From Deltaproteobacteria bacterium (GTDB taxonomy: Bacteria > Desulfobacterota > WTBG01 > CAIYCZ01 > CAIRTM01), in contig JAJRXD010000109.1 of NCBI GenBank assembly GCA_024276465.1, positions 1-33,361 of the forward strand: a stretch of DNA of 33,361 nt, written 5' to 3'. The notes under the pieces are model-generated. The model was given only the letters and a program-made list of their open reading frames with translations. It made no database searches and was not told the DNA's origin. Numbering within the stretch: the first letter of the stretch is position 1; each line of letters starts with the position of its first letter. Positions 18,427-26,337 of the stretch are shown here, piece by piece. The position numbers and the translations under genes are program-made.

Positions 18427-18640
18427 TTGACATATCTGCATCGCAGGGTTAATCATCTCGGTAGAAAACCTGTTCAAAAAGGCCTTCAACATTTTGACGT
18501 TTCACACAAGACCTTGTATATGACTTACAGCACAAACGCATTGACAGATTTGTTGCGTTTGCGCCTTCAACGCAAACAACTTCAGGCTAATTTGTTTATA
18601 GAGGACTGAGCAAAGTTGACGGTTATGGCGTTAAATTAAA
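18427..18640. other. Gene-poor stretch with small inverted repeats (18217-18798)
   Basis: Between the LtaS-like gene and the hydrolase, 580 bases hold no gene I can support. A 60-codon frame at 18427-18609 starts with TTG, lacks a ribosome binding site and matches nothing I recognise. A 7-bp hairpin, GTTTGCG/CGCAAAC, lies within about 18556-18577. The downstream promoter of the 18799 operon should be in the last part of this stretch. Confidence 0.3.
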
Positions 18641-18672
18641 TTTATTTAATTTAATTTTAATTTTTTTTTAAT
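18631..18672. repeat. Perfect AT-only palindrome followed by a T-rich run
   Basis: TTAAATTAAA (18631-18640) and TTTAATTTAA (18645-18654) pair perfectly around a 4-base loop. They are followed by a run of mostly T to about 18672. It could be a weak terminator for the upstream region or a curved UP-element ahead of the hydrolase operon. The sequence alone does not decide. Confidence 0.35.
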
Positions 18673-18798
18673 TTTGCTTTGCTATTTAGCATAATTTTGA
18701 ATAAACTCTTTTCTCTGCTGAATAGCCTGAATACACTATATGGCAAACAATGAAACTGTTTTTTTAATACGCAGCAGCATGAATTGAAAGAATTTAAA

Positions 18799-19710
18799 AT
18801 GTCACTGAATTTTTCTTTTAAAGTAAAAAAGACACGGGGGGAGGGATCAGGAAACAGCTTGCTGAAAAAAAACGGTCTTTTTTTAAAGGGTGACAGCGGG
18901 GAAACCATTCTTTTAATACACGGGCTTACCGGAACACCAAATGAGATGCGATTTCTGGCAAACTTCTTTAACAAAAAAATGGGCTATACAGTGGTGTGTC
19001 CAAGGCTTGCAAAACATGGTGAACCGATAAACACGCTGAAAAAAATAACCTGGCAGGATTGTTATCAATCCGTCCGTGAGGCTTTTTTGCAGATGCGCAA
19101 CAACAGTAAAGGAGCGGTTTTTGCGTCCGGGCTCTCAATGGGTGCGCTTCTCGCCCTGCTGCTTGGCGAAGAATTCAGTGACACTATTTCCGGCATAACA
19201 TGCCTGTCTCCTACTCTTTTCTATGACGGATGGAACGTACCATGGTATTCTACAATCCTTCTGCCGCTGTTCTATGCAACTCCTCTGAAACATGTTGTCT
19301 ACTTCAAGGAAGATCCTCCTTATGGTTTTAAAAACAAGGCATTACAAAAACGTGTTCATAAACATTTCAGCAGAGCGCGACTAAATGACCCGACCATGGT
19401 TGAACAGTACGGATATCCCTATTTCCCGTTAACACTCCTGCATCAGCTTAACCTGCTGGTAAAGCATCTCACAAAACTGCTGCCTGACATAAATGTGCCT
19501 GTACAACTCATACAGGCAAAAGATGACGATATGACCAGTATCAGAAACTCCACCTTTATTTTAGACAAAATCAATTCAAAAACAAAAGAGCTGGTGCTGC
19601 TTAATGATTCCTATCATGTCATCACTGCTGACCAGGAGCGCGACACAGTGGCGAACAGGATGTATGATTTTTATAAACGAATTACAGGCAGCACGAAAAA
19701 GGAAAACTAA
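18799..19710 (+). CDS. Alpha/beta hydrolase (serine carboxylesterase/lipase-like)
   Basis: 303 residues from ATG 18799. A TTG at 18784 would add five residues but has no better ribosome site. The oxyanion-loop motif LLIHGLTGTPNEM lies near residue 38. The nucleophile elbow GLSMG (Ser near residue 114), an acidic residue in QAKDDDMTS and a His in NDSYHVIT complete a catalytic triad in the usual order. There is no signal peptide, so it should be cytoplasmic. Family members cleave esters, thioesters or amides. Here it begins a five-gene operon with a HAD phosphatase, class III aminotransferase and SMR pair (23 bp to the next gene), so it probably acts on the same small-molecule or lipid intermediate. 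The substrate is unknown. Confidence 0.82.
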   Translation: MSLNFSFKVKKTRGEGSGNSLLKKNGLFLKGDSGETILLIHGLTGTPNEMRFLANFFNKKMGYTVVCPRLAKHGEPINTLKKITWQDCYQSVREAFLQMRNNSKGAVFASGLSMGALLALLLGEEFSDTISGITCLSPTLFYDGWNVPWYSTILLPLFYATPLKHVVYFKEDPPYGFKNKALQKRVHKHFSRARLNDPTMVEQYGYPYFPLTLLHQLNLLVKHLTKLLPDINVPVQLIQAKDDDMTSIRNSTFILDKINSKTKELVLLNDSYHVITADQERDTVANRMYDFYKRITGSTKKEN

Positions 19711-19733
19711 AAAATCTTCTAAGGATAAAAGCC

Positions 19734-20507
19734 ATGCCCTCCAGATATCTGAATGTTATAACCTCGGCACATAAAAAAGATTCTCGCCTGTCACCTGCTT
19801 CACCTGAATCATTCTCGGATATTACAAACTGTATGGTCTGTTTTGACTTTGATAACACCATTACCCCTTTTGATGTACTTGACAGTATCATAGAACGGTT
19901 TTCAATTAACAGAGACTGGATGATATTTGAAAAGGCCTGGAGCAACAGACTTATAGGGTCCAAAGAATGCCTGGAGGGACAGCTCAGTTCAATCCATGTA
20001 ACGAAAAAGGACCTTACTGCATATCTCTCCACAATACCAGTGGATCCATGCTTTATTAAACTTCTTGCTTTGATAAAAAAGATAGGCATGACTCCTGTCA
20101 TATTAAGTGACAGCTTTTCATTTCTAATTAAAACCATCCTGAAAAATAACAAAATCAGCGGTGTCAGGATATATTCAAACACCCTCAGGTTCCGTAAAGA
20201 CCGGCTCATACCTTCATTCCCTTATACTAACCTCCTGTGTGCACATTGTGCCCACTGTAAAACAAGCAATCTCGCAAACAAAACTCATCCGGAAAAAAAG
20301 ATTTTATACATAGGGGATGGACTTTCCGATATCTGTCCTGCACATCATTCCGACATTGTATTTGCCAAAAGCACGCTGCTGAAGCATTTCAGAGAAACGC
20401 AGAGACCCTGCCTGTCTTTTAATGACTTCGGAGATATTTACAACTATATGAGGGAGTATGACAATGAGTCAAGATCAAAGCGAATGCCAACAGCTGCTTC
20501 TGTCTGA
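19734..20507 (+). CDS. HAD-superfamily phosphatase (MtnX/SerB-like, class IB)
   Basis: A 257-residue cytoplasmic phosphatase. Motif I is FDFDNTIT with catalytic Asp38 and Asp40, motif II lies in PVILSDSFSFL, and motif IV is YIGDGLSDICPAH. A helical cap sits between motifs I and II. A short Cys/His cluster, CAHCAHCK, near residue 165 resembles the HC-x-x-C loop of MtnX-like relatives and may bind a metal. The start has AAGGAT about eight bases upstream. The last 44 bases overlap the aminotransferase gene, so the two are co-translated. It probably removes phosphate from an intermediate that the neighbouring aminotransferase makes or uses. The methionine-salvage assignment is not supported by context. 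Confidence 0.8.
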   Translation: MPSRYLNVITSAHKKDSRLSPASPESFSDITNCMVCFDFDNTITPFDVLDSIIERFSINRDWMIFEKAWSNRLIGSKECLEGQLSSIHVTKKDLTAYLSTIPVDPCFIKLLALIKKIGMTPVILSDSFSFLIKTILKNNKISGVRIYSNTLRFRKDRLIPSFPYTNLLCAHCAHCKTSNLANKTHPEKKILYIGDGLSDICPAHHSDIVFAKSTLLKHFRETQRPCLSFNDFGDIYNYMREYDNESRSKRMPTAASV

Positions 20508-21876
20508 GGAAGCAGACCTTCTCGATCTGGAGGCCAGATATTGCTCCTGGGGTGATACAGTCCACTATGCCGGGAAGTTGAATATTTTTATTGCTGCTGA
20601 GGGGAACTGCCTTTATGACCGGAATGGCACTGAATATTTTGATCTTCAGATGTGGTATTCGGCAGCCAGTTTCGGCTACAAAAACAACAGGTTAAACAAT
20701 GCACTGAAAAGGCAGATTGATACACTGCCCCAGCTTGCATGTCAGTATCTGCACGAGGAGAAGATACAGTTAGCCGCAAAACTTGCACAGGGGATAGAAA
20801 AATCTTTTGGCATAAAAGGAAGGGTTCACTTCAATGTGGGTGGGTCCGCTGCTGTTGAAGATTCCCTGAAGATTGTCAGGAACCATTCAGGCAAGAATCC
20901 TGTATTTGCCTTCATGGGCAGTTATCACGGCAGAACCCTTGGTGCGTCTGCTATCACTTCAAGCTACAGATATAGAGAGAAGTTCGGCCATTTTGGTGAC
21001 AGGGCATGTTTTGTTCCATATCCCTACTGTTTCAGGTGTCACTATGAACAAAAAAAAGAAGACTGCGACCTGTACTGCCTGCGACAATTTGAAAAACTGT
21101 TTGAAACCGAATATCATGCAGTCCTGAACACCAAAACAGACAAGTGTGAATTCGGTGCCTTTTACATTGAGGCCATGCAGGGGACATGCGGTTACATCTA
21201 CCCCCCTGCCAACTACTTCCGCGGATTGAAAAAAATCCTTGACAGGTACAATATCCTTATGGTTGATGATGAAATCCAGATGGGTTTTTTCAGGACAGGG
21301 AAGTTCTGGGCCATTGAGCACTTCAAGGTAGTACCGGATATAATAACATTTGGAAAAGCACTCTCAAACGGACTTAATCCTCTTTCCGGCATTTGGGCAA
21401 AAGAGGAGCTTATATGTCCAGAGGTTTTTCCTCCAGGCTCAACTCACTCAACTTTTTCTTCAAACCCCCTTGGCACTGCCGTTGGACTGGAGACAATGAA
21501 ACTTATTGAAGAATCCGATTTTGCCACACAGATTCCTCAAAAAGGCGCCTATTTTGCAGAGCGGCTGCAGGGGCTTCAGAAAAGATACCCCCAGATTGGC
21601 GATGTTGACGGACTTGGACTTGCAATACGGGTTGAGATATGTCAGAAAGATGGTTACACACCAGACAAAAAACTTACTGATGCTGTAACAAACATAGGAT
21701 TAAACGGTGACTTGACTGCTGGTGGCAAAAAGAGGGGTTTGATTCTTGATGTCGGTGGTTACTATAAAAATGTATTCACCATAGCCCCGTCATTTTACAT
21801 AACGTATAAAGAAATAGACCTTGCAGTTGATCTGTTTGAAGAGGCTCTGCAAAAAGGCATTGAACTGTTAAAATAG
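20464..21876 (+). CDS. Class III PLP-dependent aminotransferase
   Basis: 470 residues from ATG 20464, which has GAGGGAG about seven bases upstream. An ATG two codons earlier is too close to that site. Seen features include NVGGSAAVEDSLKIVR, SYHGRTLGA for PLP binding, a Cys-rich insertion YCFRC...DCDLYC (about residues 190-207) common in GABA-transaminase relatives, VDDEIQMGFFRTG with the pyridine Asp, and FGKALSNGLNPLSG with the Schiff-base Lys near residue 297. Such enzymes transfer an amino group to or from an omega-amine or keto group. It overlaps the HAD gene by 44 bases and is 20 bp from the SMR pair, so the product is probably an amine-bearing compound that is then moved across the membrane. 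The substrate is unknown. Confidence 0.9.
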   Translation: MSQDQSECQQLLLSEEADLLDLEARYCSWGDTVHYAGKLNIFIAAEGNCLYDRNGTEYFDLQMWYSAASFGYKNNRLNNALKRQIDTLPQLACQYLHEEKIQLAAKLAQGIEKSFGIKGRVHFNVGGSAAVEDSLKIVRNHSGKNPVFAFMGSYHGRTLGASAITSSYRYREKFGHFGDRACFVPYPYCFRCHYEQKKEDCDLYCLRQFEKLFETEYHAVLNTKTDKCEFGAFYIEAMQGTCGYIYPPANYFRGLKKILDRYNILMVDDEIQMGFFRTGKFWAIEHFKVVPDIITFGKALSNGLNPLSGIWAKEELICPEVFPPGSTHSTFSSNPLGTAVGLETMKLIEESDFATQIPQKGAYFAERLQGLQKRYPQIGDVDGLGLAIRVEICQKDGYTPDKKLTDAVTNIGLNGDLTAGGKKRGLILDVGGYYKNVFTIAPSFYITYKEIDLAVDLFEEALQKGIELLK

Positions 21877-21896
21877 ATTGCGGGCATGGTCAGTAA

Positions 21897-22307
21897 ATGC
21901 AAAGAACAAAAGGCAGACTTACCCCTGTAGTTTTCACCCTCATCATAATGACCGACATCATTGAGTCGTTTGCTGAGTTGTTTTTTAAAAAGGCAGCCAT
22001 GGCAACCAACATCCCTGACGTGGGCTTTTCCAATTTTTTCGACTTCCTTTCACGTATGGCCAGTGGCTCCGGTTTCTGGATTGGCATTTCCTTTTATGTG
22101 ATAAATTTTTTCCTCTGGATTGCAGTACTCTCCCAGATTGACCTGAGTGTTGCATTTCCGACCGGGAGTACCAGCTATATCATTGTTGCACTGTTGTCAA
22201 TTATCTTTTTAGGCGAGCAGGTATCCCCGGCTCAGTGGACAGGAATCCTGTTCATAATTACAGGTATATTTTTTATATCCAGGTCAACTCAGAAAGAGGC
22301 AGAGTAA
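21897..22307 (+). CDS. SMR/DMT-type small transporter subunit (ArnE/ArnF-like), first of pair
   Basis: A 136-residue protein with four membrane helices (about residues 10-28, 58-80, 88-106, 113-131). TM1 contains acidic residues in MTDIIESFAELFFKKAA. TM3 carries LSVAFPTGSTSYI, the V-A-(Y/F)-P signature shared with ArnE/ArnF and other SMR proteins. Two different small subunits from adjacent genes normally form a heterodimer with opposite topologies. ArnE/ArnF flip undecaprenyl-phosphate-Ara4N. This pair could do that for the arn operon 5 kb away, or flip the product of its own operon. Its stop is directly followed by the ATG of the second subunit. Confidence 0.82.
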   Translation: MQRTKGRLTPVVFTLIIMTDIIESFAELFFKKAAMATNIPDVGFSNFFDFLSRMASGSGFWIGISFYVINFFLWIAVLSQIDLSVAFPTGSTSYIIVALLSIIFLGEQVSPAQWTGILFIITGIFFISRSTQKEAE

Positions 22308-22682
22308 ATGACTTTGAAAATATTCATGCTCATCCTGTTAGCAGAAATATGCAGCGCCGGCATGCATATCCTGTATAAAAAAGGGGCCAACAGTCTGGAA
22401 AATGAACCTACAAAAAGCATAAAAGATTATATAATATTTGCTTTCAAGATTTTAAAAATTCCTGTTATATGGTGCGGCCTGGTCATGGTCTGCTGCGGTA
22501 TGGCCATGTGGCTCATAGTACTGGCCCATACTGACCTGAGTGTTGCATTTCCTCTCGACAGCATACAGTACATTATCATACTGGCAGCTTCATTTTTCTT
22601 CCTTGGGGAAAAGTTAAACCGGGAGCGGATCATGGGCACTTTGTTTGTGGTGTTAGGCATTGTACTTGTGGCAACAAAATAG
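22308..22682 (+). CDS. SMR/DMT-type small transporter subunit (ArnE/ArnF-like), second of pair
   Basis: A 124-residue, four-helix protein. TM1 has LLAEICSAGMHILYKKG with a Glu at the position used by SMR drug transporters. TM3 has LSVAFPLDSIQYI, sharing LSVAFP with its neighbour and paralleling VGIAYPMLS in ArnE. FLGEKLNRERIMGTLFVV is the normal SMR loop before TM4. TAA and ATG abut (22305-22310) and AGAGGCAGAG gives a strong ribosome site. It is the last gene of the 18799-22682 operon. Direct downstream DNA is the folded 201-bp repeat element. The flippase role is inferred from family and pairing. Confidence 0.82.
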   Translation: MTLKIFMLILLAEICSAGMHILYKKGANSLENEPTKSIKDYIIFAFKILKIPVIWCGLVMVCCGMAMWLIVLAHTDLSVAFPLDSIQYIIILAASFFFLGEKLNRERIMGTLFVVLGIVLVATK

Positions 22683-22699
22683 TGCCGTGTTAACTTACA

Positions 22700-22900
22700 C
22701 CTAAATTGAGCGATTCTAAATATATACTTTTTGCAAAGGACAGTCACAGCAATAACTTTGAACGGATTTAAGCATTACATAAGTTTCACCTGGAGGGTGA
22801 AGCGTAATGCTTACCTCGGAGGCAGTCAGGGATGTCTGCCGAGAATGAGTGAAAAGCTGTTGCTGTGACCTCTGCAATATGAAAAATCGCTCAGTTTAGG
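22700..22900. mobile_element. MITE-like 201-bp element with 16-bp terminal inverted repeats and nested hairpins
   Basis: The ends CCTAAATTGAGCGATT (22700-22715) and AATCGCTCAGTTTAGG (22885-22900) are inverted copies matching at 15 of 16 bases. Inside, TCACAGCAA/TTGCTGTGA (22744-22752/22860-22868), TAAGCATTAC/GTAATGCTTA (22769-22778/22804-22813), TTCACC/GGTGAA (22785-22790/22796-22801) and CTC-GGCAG/CTGCC-GAG (22815-22825/22836-22843) form further stems. TTAC occurs one base outside the left end (22695-22698) and directly at the right end (22901-22904), a possible 4-bp target duplication. There is no coding capacity. It fills the gap between two convergent genes, so it could also end transcription in both directions. 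A structured RNA is an alternative. Confidence 0.65.
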
Positions 22901-22933
22901 TTACGGTTGTCATTTCCAATGGTCCAAAATGCT

Positions 22934-23863
22934 TCAGTTTATCAACGCTTTTAAAAGCTTGATATTCGTCTGCCCGTTTATCGAACGTATAGACGCTGCA
23001 TTTTGCCCTTTGGCAGTGTAATTGTTCGGGTGGTCAATGAGCGAACATATGGTTTTAAACCACCCTGCCAGTTTTGGTGCCGAATAATCTCCTGCTATAT
23101 CAACACCGCAAATATCCATATGCTCTTTTATCATCCGCAGCAACAGGAGCAGTTCACTGAGATCAAAACATCCTTCTTCCCAGTTTGTCAGAGCATAATC
23201 AGCCTTCAGGCAGTCCTTGTCAATACTGACATACACACGTTTAGTCTCAACCTCTGACAGGACATTTAAAAAAAACTCCTCTAAATTCCTGCCCCTGAGT
23301 CCCTGCCAGTATATATCCCTGCACAGCCATTTTCTTTTTATACGGATAGATCTATTGGACGGTACATGCTTGAAGACATTGATGGTAGGCTGGTGTGCAT
23401 AAGGGTATATCTCCACTCTGTTACCGGACAAAGATCGCAGATTGGCACTGTAAATCGACAGGCTTGAGATGTCGGAAGAAGATATGCCGCAGAGGATTAC
23501 TTTTTTAACATTCCGTTTTTCGAGGATCTTCGTTACCCATGAACCGCATGCCGCGCTGGGTGGAAGCATGTTCCAGTCAGGGTGATGGTCAAATATGATT
23601 ATGCTGATGGGTTCATCAAATTGACCGATCAGAAGGCTGGAGATATGGTGAAAGTCCCCTGACCCTATAAACGTTATGGAGTTCTTCTTTGCCGGTTCCA
23701 GAGCCTTTGTGACTTCCCGGGCTGCTCCGGCACTTAGCCAAAGCCGGCTTGCAGGTCCGATTCTTTTAAGGTCAACAATTTCAGGGCTGAACTGTTCAAT
23801 AAGATTGTTCTGTTCAATAAGGCTATCATCAAAATTAAGTATGCGAATTGACTCAGACAGCAT
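22934..23863 (-). CDS. Arginase/ureohydrolase-fold enzyme of unknown substrate
   Basis: A 309-residue protein with the ureohydrolase metal ligands in the expected order: GSGDFHH (residues 67-73) for the first His, FDHHPDWN (D92, H94, D96) and SIDKDCL (D215, D217). This supports a binuclear manganese centre. The usual substrate-recognition loops of arginase (S-H-G-D and the E-V-N-P-like motif) are not recognisable; the latter position reads GVDIAGDYS. It may therefore act on a guanidine or amide other than arginine. AAAGG lies about ten bases upstream of the ATG. It faces the aminotransferase-SMR operon and shares the minus strand with the acyltransferase-like gene upstream, 61 bp away. A link to amine metabolism is inferred from these neighbours. 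Confidence 0.78.
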   Translation of the reverse strand: MLSESIRILNFDDSLIEQNNLIEQFSPEIVDLKRIGPASRLWLSAGAAREVTKALEPAKKNSITFIGSGDFHHISSLLIGQFDEPISIIIFDHHPDWNMLPPSAACGSWVTKILEKRNVKKVILCGISSSDISSLSIYSANLRSLSGNRVEIYPYAHQPTINVFKHVPSNRSIRIKRKWLCRDIYWQGLRGRNLEEFFLNVLSEVETKRVYVSIDKDCLKADYALTNWEEGCFDLSELLLLLRMIKEHMDICGVDIAGDYSAPKLAGWFKTICSLIDHPNNYTAKGQNAASIRSINGQTNIKLLKALIN

Positions 23864-23924
23864 ATATTTAAAAACCTTTTATCTGTATCAGGGGCATAAA
23901 AATGACACAAACCAATAAGCGCGC

Positions 23925-25022
23925 TCAGACAGACAAAAATTTTGAAAGAATCTTTAACACGAGATTAAGCAGAGGGTTAGTGTGTTTTACATATGCATAG
24001 AGGGGAACGAGTTTTCCTCCCAGTTGTTTTTTGGGGGCATAATCAGTCTGCCCCACCTGGTAATGGTGTATGGAGTTTTGCAGACACCAGTCCACATTAT
24101 AGCACCAGCTTAAAAAATACAAGCTGTAATCATAGGCTATATCGTAATCAAAACCAATAAATTTATCAATGAGCAAATCCCTGTGGACAAAACAGAGGTT
24201 GAAAGCCGCAAGCCGTCCGTTTACATGATAAAGAAAATATTTACACCCTGGGCCTAAATTTTCTGCTATTTTTGTAAAAAATTCTTTGGTGAGTTTTTCA
24301 AATCTTGTCTTGCCGGCATTATGGGTGTTTTCATAAAGCCTGTAGATATCATCAACGATATCTGCAACGTTCTGTACAACCATTACAGTAATGTCAGCCT
24401 TTGCATAGGCTTTCCTGAGCTTGCGCCTCAGGCTCTTTCTTGTTCCACGGCTTAAACTTTTAAAGTATGCATCCATTGAGTCAAACCCCAGATCAACAAT
24501 GGCTGACGGAAAGCTGTCGGTCTTAAAAAAACCATGTTCTGTGAGACAATCAAGGGTTTGGGTATCAGCCTCCATAAAATCCTTAAAAACAATCAGAGAA
24601 ACATCATTTTTTTCAGCAAACATGTTAAGTATGTTAATCAGTTGAGAGATGATGCCCGGATTATCCTGCCTGTTATTTGCAATGCCCAGCATTCCGTTTT
24701 CACCAAACGGTGATCCGCAAAACAGTGTTTTAAAAACAAGAAATTTTGGTATAATCCTGCGAATACGCCGGATTGAACTGCCAACAGTCTCCTCAAGGAC
24801 AGAATCGACATCAAACCTGGTGATGAACAGGGGTGCTATTAAAACAGGCTTTTCATCTTCATAAAGAAGGACATAATAGAAGGAAAATTCTTCAAGACCG
24901 GATTCCTCAAGTGCTTTATAAAAGCGATACCCTTCTGGAATATCTCCAAAAATCAGATCCCACTCCTGTTTTTTTATTTTACTAATTGAGTCTATAATTT
25001 TATAATTAATAGTGTCTGTCAT
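23925..25022 (-). CDS. FemAB/GNAT-fold acyltransferase-like protein
   Basis: A 365-residue soluble protein with no signal peptide. The pattern is two GNAT-like halves, as in FemAB/BioF2-type proteins. The first half contains FKTLFCGSPFGENGM. A basic central helix, SLSRGTRKSLRRKLRKA (about residues 190-206), follows. The second half contains KYFLYHVNGRLAAFNLCF and LYFLSWCYNVDWCL, then the ending HHYQVGQTDYAPKKQLGGK, which is typical of this group. Relatives attach amino acids or acyl groups to lipid- or sugar-linked amines. It is probably co-transcribed with the arginase-fold gene (61 bp gap) and is divergent from the DegT gene at 25099. A role in N-acylating an aminosugar or amine is inference. 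Confidence 0.7.
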   Translation of the reverse strand: MTDTINYKIIDSISKIKKQEWDLIFGDIPEGYRFYKALEESGLEEFSFYYVLLYEDEKPVLIAPLFITRFDVDSVLEETVGSSIRRIRRIIPKFLVFKTLFCGSPFGENGMLGIANNRQDNPGIISQLINILNMFAEKNDVSLIVFKDFMEADTQTLDCLTEHGFFKTDSFPSAIVDLGFDSMDAYFKSLSRGTRKSLRRKLRKAYAKADITVMVVQNVADIVDDIYRLYENTHNAGKTRFEKLTKEFFTKIAENLGPGCKYFLYHVNGRLAAFNLCFVHRDLLIDKFIGFDYDIAYDYSLYFLSWCYNVDWCLQNSIHHYQVGQTDYAPKKQLGGKLVPLYAYVKHTNPLLNLVLKILSKFLSV

Positions 25023-25098
25023 TACAGCAAAGACCTGTAAAGTGTTTGCAGTTTTGCACGAATTGTAGCACAGCTTTAATCCTGATTAAATAAAGAAG

Positions 25099-26337
25099 AT
25101 GAATATTTTCAGAGAAATACCTCCAACAGCCGGCTTTCCCCTCCATGCAAAAGATTTCTTGTCGGCGTTTACGGCAAAAGTCAGGCAGGATGACTGTCTG
25201 GAAAAGGATTTTAAAAATTACCTTGATGTTCCATCTGCACACATAACCTGTTCCGGCACCGCTGCATTATATATCATTGCCAAGACATTAAAGGAAATAT
25301 CTCTGAAAAGGACCATCATTATACCTTCATTTATATGTCCCCTTGTGCCCCTGGCTGTAAAAAGGGCTGGTTTTGATGTGGAGGTATGCGACATAGAAAA
25401 GGACTCCTTTAACTTTAACTCTGATGAGTTGGAAGCAATATGTTCCGGCAGGGATGACATTGCCGCTGTTATCATCAATCACCTGGCAGGTATTCCGTTT
25501 GATTTTGACAGTATAAAAGATGTTGTTAAAAAACATGGACTGTTTGTTATTGAGGACTGTGCTCAGGCACTGGGTGCACTATATAAGGGAAGAAAAGTGG
25601 GAACGCTGGGAGATTTTTCGTTTTTCAGCCTTGCTGCGGGAAAAGGCCTGACGCTCTATGAAGGCGGGGCTGTCCTGACAAACAGAATGGAATACGCCAC
25701 GGCAATTGAAGATAAGACAAAACAGCTTCTGCAGGGCAATATCATCAACGAAAGCATGCGGGTGCTTCAGTTGATAGGCTACGGGGCTTTTTACCGGCCA
25801 GAACTGTTCTGGTTCGTGTTCAGGCTTCCTGAAATGTTCTGGGACCTGCAGGGCAAAAAGCTGAGAGCTGCAAGGGAATACTTTACCATTGATTTTCCCC
25901 TGCATTCAGTGTCCCGGTTCAGAAAATCAGTGGGCCATGTTACGTTTAGCAGTCTGAATGACCAGATAGACAGACAAAGGGCAAAAGCATCAGACATAAT
26001 AGAAGGACTTAAGGGTCTTAAAGGCATCAGGGTATTAACAGAGGCCCCCCATGACAGGGCAACCTATCCGTATGTAGCAGTACTGTTTGATGAGCAGGCT
26101 AAACAAAAAAGAGCTCTGGAAATGTTTAAAAATTCAGGGCTTGGCATATCCAGGATCTATGCTCTCGCTGTTTCCGATTACGACTATCTGAGCGATTTTG
26201 TTCCTGACAGAAACTGCTCCAACGCCCGTTCTGTAGCAGACAGGGCCATTACCCTGTCCACAAGCTTCTTTTTAGATCAAAACGAGATTGATAAGATAGT
26301 ACAAACAATGTCTCACCTGAGTTCTTCCCTTTTCTGA
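25099..26337 (+). CDS. DegT/DnrJ/EryC1/StrS family aminotransferase (divergent member)
   Basis: 412 residues, longer than the other two family members in the window. PLP features are present: CSGTAALYIIAKTL for the phosphate site, VIEDCAQALGALYKGR with Asp153, and FFSLAAGKGLTLYEGGAV with the Schiff-base Lys182. An insertion of about 40 residues follows (about 215-255, YRPELFWFVFRLPEMFWDLQ), hydrophobic and aromatic, and absent from the ArnB-type copy at 27947. It could touch membrane or an acyl-linked substrate. The start has only a weak AAAGAAG site. It is divergent from the acyltransferase-like gene (76 bp), and its 3' end overlaps the opposite-strand nuclease-like gene by 25 bases. Confidence 0.82.
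   Translation: MNIFREIPPTAGFPLHAKDFLSAFTAKVRQDDCLEKDFKNYLDVPSAHITCSGTAALYIIAKTLKEISLKRTIIIPSFICPLVPLAVKRAGFDVEVCDIEKDSFNFNSDELEAICSGRDDIAAVIINHLAGIPFDFDSIKDVVKKHGLFVIEDCAQALGALYKGRKVGTLGDFSFFSLAAGKGLTLYEGGAVLTNRMEYATAIEDKTKQLLQGNIINESMRVLQLIGYGAFYRPELFWFVFRLPEMFWDLQGKKLRAAREYFTIDFPLHSVSRFRKSVGHVTFSSLNDQIDRQRAKASDIIEGLKGLKGIRVLTEAPHDRATYPYVAVLFDEQAKQKRALEMFKNSGLGISRIYALAVSDYDYLSDFVPDRNCSNARSVADRAITLSTSFFLDQNEIDKIVQTMSHLSSSLF

Noticed and set aside
18427-18609. Sixty-codon + strand frame between the LtaS-like gene and the hydrolase operon
   Set aside because: TTG start, no ribosome binding site, no recognisable domain, and composition like the surrounding non-coding DNA.
26188-26199. CTGAGCGATTTT in the DegT gene, identical to the inner end of the 22700-22900 element
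   Set aside because: It lies within conserved coding sequence, has no partner repeat nearby and matches only 12 bases, so it is best taken as chance.
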